From positions 77,603,935 to 77,667,934 of the forward strand of contig NC_073744.1 in the NCBI RefSeq assembly GCF_029784135.1: DNA of 64,000 nt. Direction: 5' to 3'. The notes under the pieces were generated by a model. The model did no database searches, was not told where the DNA came from, and saw only the letters and a program-made list of their open reading frames with translations. The stretch's first letter is position 1. Every line of letters starts with the position of its first letter. This document shows, piece after piece, positions 33,814 to 45,090 of the stretch. This DNA comes from Toxorhynchites rutilus septentrionalis (Eukaryota; Arthropoda; Insecta; Diptera; Culicidae). The position numbers were made by a program, and so were the translations under genes.

Positions 33814-35520
33814 TATATATAAAATGGATTTCTGTCTGTCTGTCTGTCTGTCTGATTCTTATGGACTCGGAAACTACTGAACAGATCAACATGAAAATTG
33901 GTATGTAGGGGTTTTTGAGGCCGCGGAAGGTTTTCGTGTTTCGTTCGTTTTGAGACCCCTCTCCTCTCTCTGAGGGGGGGGGGGACCGTCATACAAATGA
34001 AACACAAATTTCTTCATTACTCGAGAATTAATCAAGCAAATGCAACCAGATTAGGCATATTGAGGTTTAAGGGTACAATGTTTCTATGATGGTTTGACTC
34101 TCCACCCCCTCTCTAAGGGGGGGGGGCTGCCATACAAATGAAACACAAATTTCTATATTACTCGGGAATTAATCAAGCAAATGAAACCAAATTAGGCATA
34201 TTGAGGTTTTAGGGTGCAATAAATGTTTCTATGGTGGTTAGACTTTCCACCCCCCTGACATACAAATGAAACACAAATTTCTTCATTACTCGAGAATTAA
34301 TCAAGCAAATGCAACCAGATTAGGCATGTTGAGGTTTAAGGGCACGATAAATGTTTCTATGATGGTTTGACTCTCCACCCCCCTCTCTAAGGGGGGGCTG
34401 CTATACAAATGAAACACAAATTTCTACATTACTCGGGAATTAATCAAGCAAATGGAACCAAATTAGGCATGTTGAGGTTTCAGGGTGCAATAAATGTTTC
34501 TATGGTGGTTAGACTTTCCAAACAACCCCCCCCCCCCGCCCCCTCTCTAAGGCAGGGCTGTCATACAAATGAAACAAAAATTTCTTCATTACTTGAGAAT
34601 TAATCAAGCAAATGGAACCAAATTAGGCATATTGAGGTTTTACGGAATAATAAATGTTTCTATGATGGTTACACTCTCCACCCCTCTCTCTAAGGGGTGA
34701 CTGCCATACAAATGAAACACAAATTCCTTCATTACTCGAGAATTAATCAAGCAAATGGAACCAAATTAGGCATGTTGAGGTTTCAGGGTGCAATAAATGT
34801 TTCTATGGTGGTTAGACTCTCCATCCCCCTCTCTAAGGGGTGACTGCCATACAAATGAAACACAAATTTCTGCATTACTCGAGAATTAATCAAGCAAACG
34901 AAACCAAATTTGGAATGCGGAGGCTGTGGAGGTACTTGACAATTTTCGGAGAACTCTGAAGGAAAAAGGGAAAATTCAGAAAATTAAATTCCCATATGTT
35001 CTACAATTGTATAGTGACAAGTGCTCTTAGTCCATTTGATGTTTGCGCTAGCGAAATTGTTCTTTGTTCGAAACTGGAAATTGATTCTAATGTGATGAAA
35101 CACACTCCTATATCTTCTTCTATCTATACCAAAAAAAAAAAAAAGATCGCCAGATGTGTTGATGAGAGCAGAACTCGAGGAAAGCATTGTCCGATTTAGG
35201 GCTGTCTTTATTATATCATATTTTCTGTATATAACATGTATTCCATGTAACGGAGAAACATGTTATTTACAAATGGTTGAGAAATCTTGAACGAAAATTG
35301 TGTCTGAAAATAATCTGATATTATAATGATGAGTTTTGTTAGAAAAACTAGAAATTTTATAGTAAAAAGTAAATTCAATGGAAACGAATAAAAGATCAAT
35401 CAATGAACAGTTCTGCGATTGGACCCATGAACTTGCTCATAGTAAGAAAACGTGAATGTTTGAAGGTATTGATAACAAAAAACAAAATTTTGGCGGGACG
35501 AAATTTGCCGGGTCAGCTAG

Positions 35521-35716
35521 TTTAAAATAAAAAGGGAAAATTCGTAAATAAGAGGTACGCATATGTATGTTTCGCAGTGAAAATCATCATTTGGATCATT
35601 TTTACAGATCTGAACGATTACATAATAACTTGAAATCCAGTCGTTATTTTTTGCTAACCAAAAATATTCTCCAGAAATAATTTATGTGACAGAACAAAGT
35701 TTGCCGGGTCAGCTAG
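35521..35716 (+). mobile_element. Second Helitron 3' end
   Basis: 'acaaagtttgccgggtcagctag' ends at 35716 and is followed by T, repeating the 3' terminus found at 35520. No second 5' TC end was identified, so this may be a truncated Helitron or the downstream end of a larger one. Confidence 0.6.
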
Positions 35717-36160
35717 TTTTTTCGGTGACTAAAGTTTTGCAAGCGTGAAGAGAGTGACAATTGCATCTGCCATGAGATCTTACATCTGTTTTCATTCAGA
35801 GTTTTCGTTTCACCAGGTTGTTTTTGTTTTTGTCTCCATATTCCTGCCTTGAATCTTATTTGGAAAAGCATAACCAAACACCGAAACATTGCAAAAACAT
35901 TCTAATAGAATTCACTCCCAAATCAATGCTGAATTATGTGGGGTGAAATCAAATCTATCAGGTGAATAGGGCTTCATAAAGAGCTCTTGCGTTTCATACA
36001 CCATAAGAGCTTCAAATTCATGGATTGTCTCCGGCACACTATTGCGCATGACGTTTGATATCTCGAAAAACGCCCAAAAATCTCCTGCACTCGTACAGAA
36101 CAGAAACCATCATCTCCGGAGTATTTTCACAAGAGAAATATGTTAAATAAATAAATAAGA
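35717..36160. other. No gene recognised
   Basis: AT-rich; nothing recurring or coding was identified. Confidence 0.4.
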
Positions 36161-36164
36161 GTAT

Positions 36165-36598
36165 TACAACGTGTTTTTATTTATTTATATCTCAAAATAA
36201 TGACAATCGTTTGGTCATAATCGTGGCTATGAAAGGTGTCCTGATTTTCAACTCCGACTAGATGGTATCCCAAGGGGTCTCGGATGCTTGTTACAATAAA
36301 TCTCCTGCCTTGATGATGACAATTTCGCCAGGCTTCTCGATTTTGTAGTCCATGTTAGGGAAAAACATTCCGGTATACTCAAATGCATGCGGTTTTACGG
36401 TCCCTTGAAGTGTAAATCACATACAACGTGTTTTTATTTAGTTATATCTCAACAGAATGACAATCGTTTGGTCATAATATTGACTATGACAGGTGTCCTG
36501 ATTTTCAACTCCGACCAGATGGTATTCCTATACAAGGGGTCTGAGATGCTTGTTACAATAAATCTTCTGTCTTGATGATGACAATTTCGTCAGACCCA
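36165..36598. repeat. Imperfect tandem duplication, offset 257 bp
   Basis: 36165-36335 is repeated at 36422-36598 ('acaacgtgtttttattta', 'tgacaatcgtttggtcataat', 'ggtgtcctgattttcaactcc', 'cttgatgatgacaatttcg'). The spacer 36345-36415 contains a scrap of the ~94-bp unit of the A/B elements ('gtccatgttagggaaaaacatt'). Confidence 0.8.
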
Positions 36599-36609
36599 AA
36601 AAACCATCA

Positions 36610-36910
36610 TTCCCGGAAAAATAACCTACAAATTATATGATGCAGCACTTTTCGTAGAATGGCAACAAAAAATTCTAACTGAATCGGTTGTGTAATGACA
36701 GCGGGGTTACTGCAACCGCAGCGGAATGAATTTTCATCTTTGATTTTCAGTCGAAAAAAATTACTCTCATCGCAGGGAAATACCTTATTCTTGTGCCAAT
36801 GAAAATGGTCATCTCGAATTTTCGAACGATACCTCCTGCAAAATGTGCAATGCAGTTTTAAGACATTTGACATCAATAATTTTATTTCGAAAACCCCAAT
36901 TAGTGTTACC
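36610..36910. repeat. Repeat D / repeat F mosaic
   Basis: 36625-36760 aligns with 62575-62700 ('attatatgatgcagcac', 'ggttg...caaccgcagcggaa'). 36795-36905 aligns with part of repeat F at 2036-2290. No coding sequence. Confidence 0.5.
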
Positions 36911-36971
36911 ACATTGTCATCTGTACCAGAGGGGATGATAATCTTTTTCATCTGTACTATTTCTTCCGCAA

Positions 36972-37063
36972 ACCTGTACCAAAAATATATGCCATCGAAA
37001 ATATTTTTCGTAGAGTTTTCTCTACGAAAAATATTTTCGATGGCATATATTTTTGGTACAGGT
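36972..37063. repeat. Perfect 44-bp inverted repeat with 4-nt loop
   Basis: The arms 36972-37015 and 37020-37063 are exact reverse complements over 44 bp, separated by TTTT. The left arm begins ACCTGTACCAAAAATATATG; the stem next to the loop ends GTAGAG/CTCTAC. Transcribed in either direction it would form an uninterrupted long hairpin. No related copy is seen in the window. Confidence 0.95.
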
Positions 37064-37854
37064 CTCTAGTTTTCTATGTTTTATTAGTACAAAACAATAT
37101 TATTTATTCACTATAAAATATTATATTTAGTTACTTACTTTATATATAAATTTTCTAACTACGAATACTACATTTTTCGTAAATGTATATTAAAATTTGC
37201 AAGCTCCGAATCATTCATGTGTTTTATTATATTTATACATAGTCTTTCTATATTTATATTGTATACTATCAATCAATAAAATTTTCGAGCTGTCGCCACG
37301 ATTTCCAATCGAAACTTTTGATCTTAAAATTATGTTCATCGTGTCGTTGTTCAGCACTTTACGAAAATTTAAGGGATTTCAAATTCTTACAATGTATGTT
37401 TTAATATATACCATTAGACGACAAATTTAACCAGCTATTTTTTCGCCCGAGACATCAATAGCTTGGTTCCCGTGAATGTTGTATGCAACACAAAATTATG
37501 CGCAATAATTCGTTCTATCGAATAAATTAGACGTCCAGTCAACGTGTAGGAATAAGGGTAATGTAGATGGTGGAGTGGGTCAGAGAGATGGTTGCTATTC
37601 CATAGAAAAAAAAGTTGATGGGTCTGAGCCTAGGAGCACGGACGGGATCTTGACATAGGACATAGGACTGTGTGTAGGAATTGCATTTTAATTGAGATTT
37701 CTCATTGTTCAAAATCTGTAATTTTTCCTCTTTTCAGTCATTCCATGCCAAACCGATATAGTGGATCCCAGATTTGCGTCAAACGTTGTAATTTCGTTCC
37801 TCATCGCAAAACATTGGACTCCTTTTTTTATTTTTATATTGGGGTGCCCATTTC
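37064..37854. other. No gene recognised
   Basis: Very AT-rich to about 37430, then mixed composition. Frames at 37197-37430 and 37670-37930 lack recognisable domains. Confidence 0.4.
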
Positions 37855-38095
37855 CATTTGTTATGTAAAAAATCGTCAGCTTTCAAGAAAAAATATAGAA
37901 AATATAGCGTCCTCTAGAGCAAAGCCATGAAAACAATAAAAAATTATTACAATCAATAATTACGAAAATAAAATCCATCCTTTTTGCAAGTTCAATGTTT
38001 TTTTTAATAAAAAAAACTAGCTCATTGACTTGAATTTGATATGTCGATCATCTAAATCGGTTGAGTGGTTCAAAAGTTATTATTTTTTTTTAAAA
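37855..38095. repeat. Repeat E, uninterrupted copy
   Basis: Aligns with 11940-12098 and then 13382-13515, showing the sequence order before the LINE inserted at 12100. No coding sequence. Confidence 0.6.
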
Positions 38096-38862
38096 AGTCC
38101 AAAAGAGACCAAAATATCAAGATCGCGACATCTCAAGTTATCATAATTTGATATGCGTGAATATACCCTTTCCAACTTCTAAATCAGCAGCCAGTTAAAT
38201 TCTTTGATTGCATTCTTTACATAACCAATGTTATTCAATGTTATGACATCCTTGACCACAATTACATAAATTGTTAGTAGCAAGACCAACACGATAAAGA
38301 CGTGAATTGGGCCAGACTTGATTGAACTTTGGGGATAATAGAGTAAAACCATCTTCCAAGACCATCCCTCCGTTGATTCTGCCAACTTATAAATGCCTGT
38401 TTGTCCGAAAAATGGTGAACAACTCGTGATACACCTCGGCTTCCATTGTGAGCTAACGCCCGTATGCATGCAAAAAGATCGCTCGTTGCGTCGGGGAGAA
38501 AAGCGAGTGGTTAGTGCAATCGAAAAAACATACCCATTTTAATCGTCAAATTGTTTAACTTTTTTACTGTATTTTCTGTTCGTGTCTCAAGCAAAAAAAT
38601 GCTGTATAAACTTCCTGTCTAATGGTATATAACACAACATGTGTCCCAATAACGATTTTGAGTAATATGCGTTTGAAAACTCTCTATGAATCGTTACATT
38701 TTTCTTAGAGTTACCCCCCTAAATAAAAATCAAAGACATAGTCCTATCTCAAACATCATTATTTCAGCGATACCAATGTGATATTATCATGGCTCGAAGT
38801 ATCGGTGTGTGTGCCTTGAAATGAAGTCTGTAAACGAGCATTTTATTTAAAAAAAATTTTTC
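38096..38862. other. No gene recognised
   Basis: A 96-codon minus-strand frame (38179-38469) includes a hydrophobic stretch (VFIVLVLLLTIYVIVV) but no other gene-like feature. I do not call it a gene. Confidence 0.35.
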
Positions 38863-39004
38863 TATATTATAGTGACTTTCAGCCCATTTTGGGTGGTTCG
38901 TTACTTTTACTTCCATTTTTGGAAGAATGTCGGGAGTGAGAATTGAATTCGTGACCTTGAGCGTGAGTGGTACGGATATTACCACTACGCCAGATCGCCT
39001 CCAC
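38863..39004 (-). mobile_element. tRNA-derived SINE (copy 2)
   Basis: On the minus strand: GGAGGCGATCTGGCGTAGTGG (A box), then about 35 nt later GAATTCAATTCTC (B-box-like), 'ccgacattcttcc', and an AT/A-rich tail. Same family and orientation as 2812-2961, with moderate divergence. Confidence 0.75.
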
Positions 39005-39649
39005 CACGAGCATTTTTTTCATTTTTTCGATGATTTAGAATAAAACTAATAATAAGAATAAGACAATGGAAAGAAATCACAATACCATAGTTATCCGTTA
39101 AAAATCCAGAACCTTTATGATTTCATTTGTATTTTGCCTGAAAATATCGCGAAATCATAAGAATTTCCAACATTTCTTTGTTTCTTCCCCATAAACTTCA
39201 TATTCAATATAATCAATGACGAAATAATTGTTTTTGTTTACCGATCCACATATACTTTGTCTACGGTTCCACGCTGTTATGTGTTACACTGATATTCTTT
39301 AATCATTTTCAATTACACTTGGATGTTCAAACGGGAAATTCGAACATCCAGGGCTATGAAGTTGACGATGTTAAATTGAAGTGGTAAGATTTATCATCTT
39401 CATTTATCATTCTATTATTTGTTTTATCATTTATCACTGTTACAAACCGTTTGAGGTTTATCAGTACATTAATGGTGGCCCTGATAAGGGCTGAAGTTTC
39501 AAAAAAGTTAAAATATCTGATTTGTACAAATATCTCATTGTACAGAAAGTTCGTACAAAAGTACATTAAAAACAATTGTTCAAAACAATCACAGTCCTAC
39601 ATCAAACTTACATCCATGCCCCCAGGCTCAGAGCCCTGATTTCATGTAC
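39005..39649. other. No gene recognised
   Basis: AT-rich spacer; short frames on both strands at 39354-39639 without recognisable domains. Confidence 0.4.
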
Positions 39650-39815
39650 TAGGGTGATTATTCGATTTTCAAAAAAACTCAAACTTTGACGTCTTTGCCA
39701 CACTAGTAAAGAAAGTCTGATTGAGCTAAAATTTTGCATGGAGAATTTTTTCGCGGGAATCAACGTTTTGCGGGAAGTCCCGTTCGAAAATTTGAAGGTC
39801 CCTTTTTCCCTTTGC
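39650..39815. repeat. Repeat F fragment
   Basis: Aligns with 2345-2465 ('cactagtaaagaaagtctgat', 'gagctaaaattttgcat', 'gaaaatttgaaggtc'). Confidence 0.6.
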
Positions 39816-40039
39816 ATTTATTGGCACTCTACACCCAGCTTTAATTTTTATCCGGAAGCAGTGAACGAATTCACGAAAATTGAATATACGATCGAACAAA
39901 GACACCAATAATCCCAAACCACTCCTAAATTGACACAAGCTCTTCCCTGGTTAACAAATTATGAACATGAACTTTTATTTTAATTATTTCAATTATTACT
40001 TTATAACTTATCGAACGTTTGAAAACAACTCTTTAGTGA

Positions 40040-40330
40040 TAGTGTTGATGGCCCTGGAAAGGCACCCTGATGAAAAAATAAAACAATAAAAAATGCGGGT
40101 CTAATATTTTGCGATAAGGCGATAAGACGAACAGAAAATAGTCGCTGGGGGCCAGATCTGGAGGATACGGTGGATGCGGAATTTTGCCATCGTTTTCATT
40201 GATTTGTGACACGGTGCATTGTCTTGATTTTTTTAACAATAACAAAAGTTGCTTCACTCTCAATGCCGTAACTCACGAACCAATCGAACGATTGCTGTCG
40301 AATTTTGACACGTATCCATTGAAAGATGGT
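40040..40330 (-). pseudogene. mariner-family transposase fragment
   Basis: Minus strand, in two frames: QDNAPCHKSMKTMAK (second catalytic Asp region) and, after a frameshift, HPPYPPDLAPSDYFLF (third Asp region). The motif order and wording are typical of SETMAR/DD34D-type mariners and differ from the M1 family. The N-terminal half is missing, and the downstream part after SPYRKI is unrelated. The segment between the two motifs (usually ELGFELL) is deleted or mutated. Confidence 0.7.
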
Positions 40331-40539
40331 GCTTCGTGATAGTCAAGTAGATTTTTGCAAGAGATGCCATCTAGATGTCAACCTTATGAACTTTTCAGCC
40401 GAACTGTTATGGAATGGCTGTATATTGACTGGCATGATAATCACAAAGGGGTGGAGCTTACGACTCAATGTTTCACTTATATTCAAATTTAATTCCGCTG
40501 TTACTCTGGTTGCTCTTTTTGGACGATACAATTCGAGAA

Positions 40540-40745
40540 GCATAAATCGGGCCAATCAAAACGAGGGATTTTAGCGCGTTTAGGTAATGCTTGATATTTC
40601 ACAATTACTCAACTGTTTATGTCAAGTCAAACGAAATTATATTTATTGTGATAGATACGTATAAATATTTCCTATCAATTGATGCAAACACCTTTGCGAT
40701 CTATTGAGAAATGGTCGAGTTATAAGCATTCGAAGTCTTTCATTA
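40540..40745 (+). mobile_element. Hairpin-end family A fragment (A5)
   Basis: 'aaatcgggccaatcaaaacgagg', 'gcgtttaggtaatgctt' and 'gagttataagcattcgaa' match 16720-16920 of A1 and 26030-26225 of A2. Neither end is present. Confidence 0.6.
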
Positions 40746-41900
40746 CTTAATAAAAAAAAAATAAAAATATATAAAATATATAAAATACTAAAAATTATAT
40801 TTTATAATTAACGAAGGAGAATACCCAACATCGAGACTATATTTTTTTCATTATCCTTCATGGTGATAATCTTTTTCTTTTCCTACCGAGTACACTCAGT
40901 ATTAACTCATAGGAGCTCCGTAGTAGTTCGTGAACAGGTTCACTAGACATCACAGCTTGAGTCATTCAATATCTGGACGTAAAAAAAACAAATCCGTCTT
41001 GGAACCATGTTGATGAAATATAAATGATGAGTACTCAGAATGAGGACCATTTCTTGCAAAAATTTCATGGAAACATGGCGCAAAAATGATTACTATTCGG
41101 TTTTGATGAAATCTCGAACACTTCTTCGAATATCACCCATCAAATTTTAGACACGCTGAAGGATAAACTGAGTGGCCATTTTGTTCCACCATTTCATCAC
41201 CTCTGTCACATCACGAGTCACATCACTTTTCTATCCTTCTTCAACTTTTTTTTGACAACTGCCCGATGTTTCTCAGTTGGGCGAAATTGAGGGCGGTTGG
41301 GTGGATTGGTGTAATCCACCCCGTTATCTTATCTTATATTCCTATAAAAATGACCCAGAAGTCTCAGAGAATCGATTTTTGACAAACAAATATTGTTTCA
41401 AGGTTTCAAGGTAGATCCCGAAGTTTCATGCAATTTGAATACATTTAGCTTCAAAATATTTTTTTTTTTTTTTGATAACTTCGATTCCATGTTTATTTCA
41501 ATTTCTAGTAAAAGGAAATTGTAAAGGGTCTAGTAGAAGCTCAATCAATGGGTAACTTCGATATAACGTACATTTCACTCTCAAAATTGTACGTTTTAGC
41601 GAAGCATAATAAAGCACTTAAAAACGTAGCTTATATTATTTTATTGGGTTGCTGTTTGGGTAAGGTTAATGAATAAATTCGACAAAGCCAGCCTTTCTCA
41701 TGATATTTTCCTTCGTACTGTTGATTAAAGCTTGATTCATTTAGAATCCAGAATCACAAAACCGTTTGTATTTCGGGATTGATTAAAGTTACAAAACATG
41801 TTTAGTATCAAAATACAGATAATTTATTGTTCTCTCAGGAAAAAAAATATTTTTAAAAAAAATCCGTTACACTTTGGAAATGTGTACGTTATATCGAGGG
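40746..41900. other. Mostly unassigned
   Basis: AT-rich with homopolymers. 41400-41470 contains a small repeat F scrap ('gaagtttcatgcaatttgaat'). No gene recognised. Confidence 0.4.
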
Positions 41901-41929
41901 TATGTTGTATCGAAATTCCCCAGTATTCA

Positions 41930-41976
41930 TAACAAAAATCCATTTTGGGCGGGACGAAGTTTGCCGGGTCAGCTAG
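41930..41976 (+). mobile_element. Helitron 3' end
   Basis: 'ggcgggacgaagtttgccgg' followed by GTCAGCTAG, ending at 41976 and followed by T. Identical to the 3' end of 3050-3297. The 5' end was not located. Confidence 0.65.
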
Positions 41977-44200
41977 TATTAAATAAAAACAACGATTTAT
42001 CCAGTGGAATGGAACGCCTATCCTTCTTAGATCCAAACTAATTTGAAGTATCAAACGTTTCACAGGGCTTTCAGTCTCCGTGTCCCTTTCGCCGCATTAC
42101 GCAAATGTGTCCGCAAACATCACTTTGCAGGGTCTCTTTTGGCCGAGTTTTGGGATCCACTTTCGCTAGTACCCCGGGTATCAGAGTACTCGTCGGTGAT
42201 AAAAGGATTAATTCGCTGCCCAAAATTATCGGGGAAGAGAGAGAATCCTTCCGAGGCAGTAGCCTATTTCGCCTTCGTAACTAAGTATCAAAAACAAAAA
42301 CAGCCGTAACAACAACAAGGATGAAAACTAAACCAAGAACAACATTATCCCAAACAAGCATGACGCTGCCGAAAGGGGGTTTATTATAAGTTGACATTTA
42401 CGTTTACTTTATTTTAATTACAGCAAACTATGCCGGGTCCGGGTTTGAAAATGTAGCCAACCGAGAAGGGCAACTTTTACGCGCGCTCCACCGTCTCGTC
42501 ACATCCACTTTTGGGCGGGGATTTTAGGAATCCAGCCGTGCGTCATCGTCGGGCGTCACGAGCCGTGACGGCGTTGGCGTCACTGTCATGGTTCGTGGAA
42601 TCCCGAAAGACCGCTCACTCCCGCTCCTCATCCTTCTGTTACTCACGAAAACAAGAAACATGTTCTATCTAATTTGTGCAAATTATCAAACAACTTTCGG
42701 GCGGATGTTGTTTCAGGGATTTACCGCTCCACACTTGCAAAAGCTATATGATAGTAAGGATGATCATAGCTCTTCATTTGATGGTTATCACACGGGTGAT
42801 AGTTCTGGGCCAAAACATTCATTTTAATAAGATGCTGAGAATAGGTCTTTCCGTCGCCAGGGGAATTCACTTGGCGAAAGCATGCGATAACAAACTTCCA
42901 TAAAAAAACGAGACGTAAAAGTGGTAATGAGACACAAATGCATGCATTCCAGTTTCGTAAAAAAAAGTCACAATTTGCCAGAATAGCTCCCATTTTTTCA
43001 CATCTCATCCTGCTCCGTTCAAAGTATGAAAATATTTTCCTTCTCTGTAAGGACATATAACTTTTTTCTCCTCGAGAAATTTCTTCTTATCTCTAAACTG
43101 CAAGTAGGTGATATATATTCACCGTACCCTTCATGCCTCAACTTTCCTTTCTGCTGTCAAACTTGAGTGACAAAAATCACACCGCACTCCGACAAACCCT
43201 CCACAGGCTCCCTCACTCGCAGCGGAACTGTAACTCCCGTGTTGCGCGATTTAGCTGCGGATTACACAAATAGTTTGCCTTTTCATGCGATTCTACGACG
43301 CTCCAATTTTTATGTCATTCCGTACGGCTGCTCTTTTCAGATGCCCTCTCCTGAAGTGTATGTTACACACACGCAAAGCTTCGTGTGGAAGGTAAAAAAA
43401 CGGAGCCAAGATTTTTCATTGCCGCTTGTGCTTTTCTCGTTTGTGGTGCACCCTTTCTGCAACGCGTTCAAGGACTTTTCCTCTCCGGAACGAACATGCT
43501 GTGAAGAGGGATTTCCTCTAGGTTTTTTTCTTATTTCCAAGAGCTCACTCGCGTCCTCGCTTTGATTGTTTGACTGAACTGTGTGTGGTTCAAACGGATC
43601 TACGAGAAGGTGCAGCGAACACAAAGCACTCGGGCATGTAGGGGAGCTCCGCTCGTTCGGAGAAGGCGTATTCTTGAGAAGAGCAACTGGAGATTTCCGG
43701 TTTGGTTTCGCAGGAGTTGCGCGTTTTTTCCCCTCTTCCATCGCCGGGAATGCAAATATTTGTAGTGATGAAAAAGCAGTGAAAGCTTTGCGCTTTTTTA
43801 TTCTCGTGAATCGGAGTGTTTGAAGTGTCAAAAACAAAAAGAAAAGAATCCTTACTCCGTGATATTTGGACTATTTCAAGGCGCTTGGTTTCATTTGTCA
43901 TTTGAATTACCGCATGATGAATCATTAAATAATGAGGGTGCAGATGGAACAGATAGATATTTGTTGAAGATCTCGGCGTTAGTCTTGTCAGTCCAAGCGA
44001 ACAGTTTATTACAAAAAATTAATATTCCACAGGTTTTCACCTGAACTTGTTCTCCCTTCCTAATATTATATTCACCCAGCCGCATCATCTCTTTCGTAGG
44101 TTTTGCTAACGAAGAAATAAAAATAAAGTGTCGGAAATAATTGTATCACAGTCGACAGAAAAATAGGGGAACAAAGTGCAACATCGCGATTTCTAAAAGA
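41977..44200. other. Unassigned, GC-richer 42050-43850
   Basis: No repeat family of the window recurs here. Several overlapping frames exist (43337-43837 minus, 166 codons; 43167-43565 plus, 132 codons), but composition is uneven and no domain, signal or splice structure can be supported. The CG content and lack of repeats make it the largest candidate for unique host DNA in this window. Confidence 0.4.
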
Positions 44201-44239
44201 CTGTAACTTCGTCAAAAACATCCTGAGATAAAATATATT

Positions 44240-44986
44240 AATAACTATTTTTAATATGTTTCGGATTGTCCGAAATAAACACCGTTTTGTTGGAAAATTT
44301 GTTGCTATTCCAATGGTAGCTTCATAATGTCTCTATCATAGAGGTCTTGGTCCTTATTGACGAAAAACTCTAGCTATAGATTTTTACAATCTTCTCTTGA
44401 ACCCATTTCTTATCACCCTGTGAATTTTGAAATGCGAGAAAAAGGTGATAATCGTTTTGTGCCTGGTCCGAACTATATGGTTAAAACATCCCAATCAAGC
44501 TTCCGGAATTGTGTGGCCTTGCGTTGATCTGATGGTACACAACACCTCTTCTGTTGGCCAATTCTGGACGTTTCTGGTCAATCAATAAATTCAAACGGTC
44601 CATTTGTTTACAGTAGATATCCTAATTTAGTGAATTGCACTAGAAAAAATTTTAGAATTTTTTTTTAAAATGTAAAAAAAATGTTTTAAAAATTAAATTA
44701 AATTGCACGTATTTTTCTGTTGCTGTATCGACACTATAAACACCATTCACAATTTCACCGGATCAGCTTGCATTTTCGCATTTATAAAAGAAAAAGAGTA
44801 AAATGTACCAAATTTTCTCTTTGTTGAGCTTTATTGTTAACATCCTAGAACCCACAACTGAATGGAACAAATAACAAACCTTTACAACGATCCTAAACTT
44901 GAAATTGTATGATCGATATTACGCGAGATATTGAACACTAAAGCCAGCTATCGAGAAAATAATGGATAACTTTTTTCCCAACCTAA
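44240..44986 (-). mobile_element. M1 mariner relic, left end missing
   Basis: Matches the M1 copies ('gtttcggattgtccg', 'accgttttgttggaaaatttg', 'catagaggtcttgg') through to the terminal 'aatggataacttttttcccaacctaa'. The transposase C-terminus is still readable in pieces on the minus strand, but stops and indels are frequent. The left TIR is absent. Confidence 0.7.
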
Positions 44987-45090
44987 TATATAATTTCAAG
45001 GATACAATCCTCTATAAACGGTATGTTACGTATTTTTGCTTTGATGTCTTTGTCTTTGATGGACAAAAGTATGGTTTTTTTTTTTGTTTT

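Larger units (their letters stand above)
32854..35520 (+). mobile_element. Non-autonomous Helitron with tandem array, split near its 5' end
   Basis: The 5' end reads A|TCTATATA at 32853-32861. After a 952-bp insertion (32862-33813) the usual 5' sequence continues TATATATAAAATGGATT and a CTGT microsatellite (33829-33852). The 3' end is TTTGCCGGGTCAGCTAG at 35520, followed by T. The interior holds about seven tandem units of about 144 bp ('cattactcgagaattaatcaagcaaatg', near 34014, 34158, 34284, 34429, 34589, 34733 and 34875), homologous to those in 4466-5427 in the opposite orientation. No coding sequence. Confidence 0.75.

Noticed and set aside
38179..38469. Possible small membrane protein (hydrophobic run)
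   Set aside because: Single hydrophobic stretch in AT-rich DNA, no supporting context or homology.
43337..43837. 166-codon minus-strand open frame
   Set aside because: No domain or conserved motif, an overlapping plus-strand frame of similar size, and uneven composition; likely chance in GC-richer DNA.
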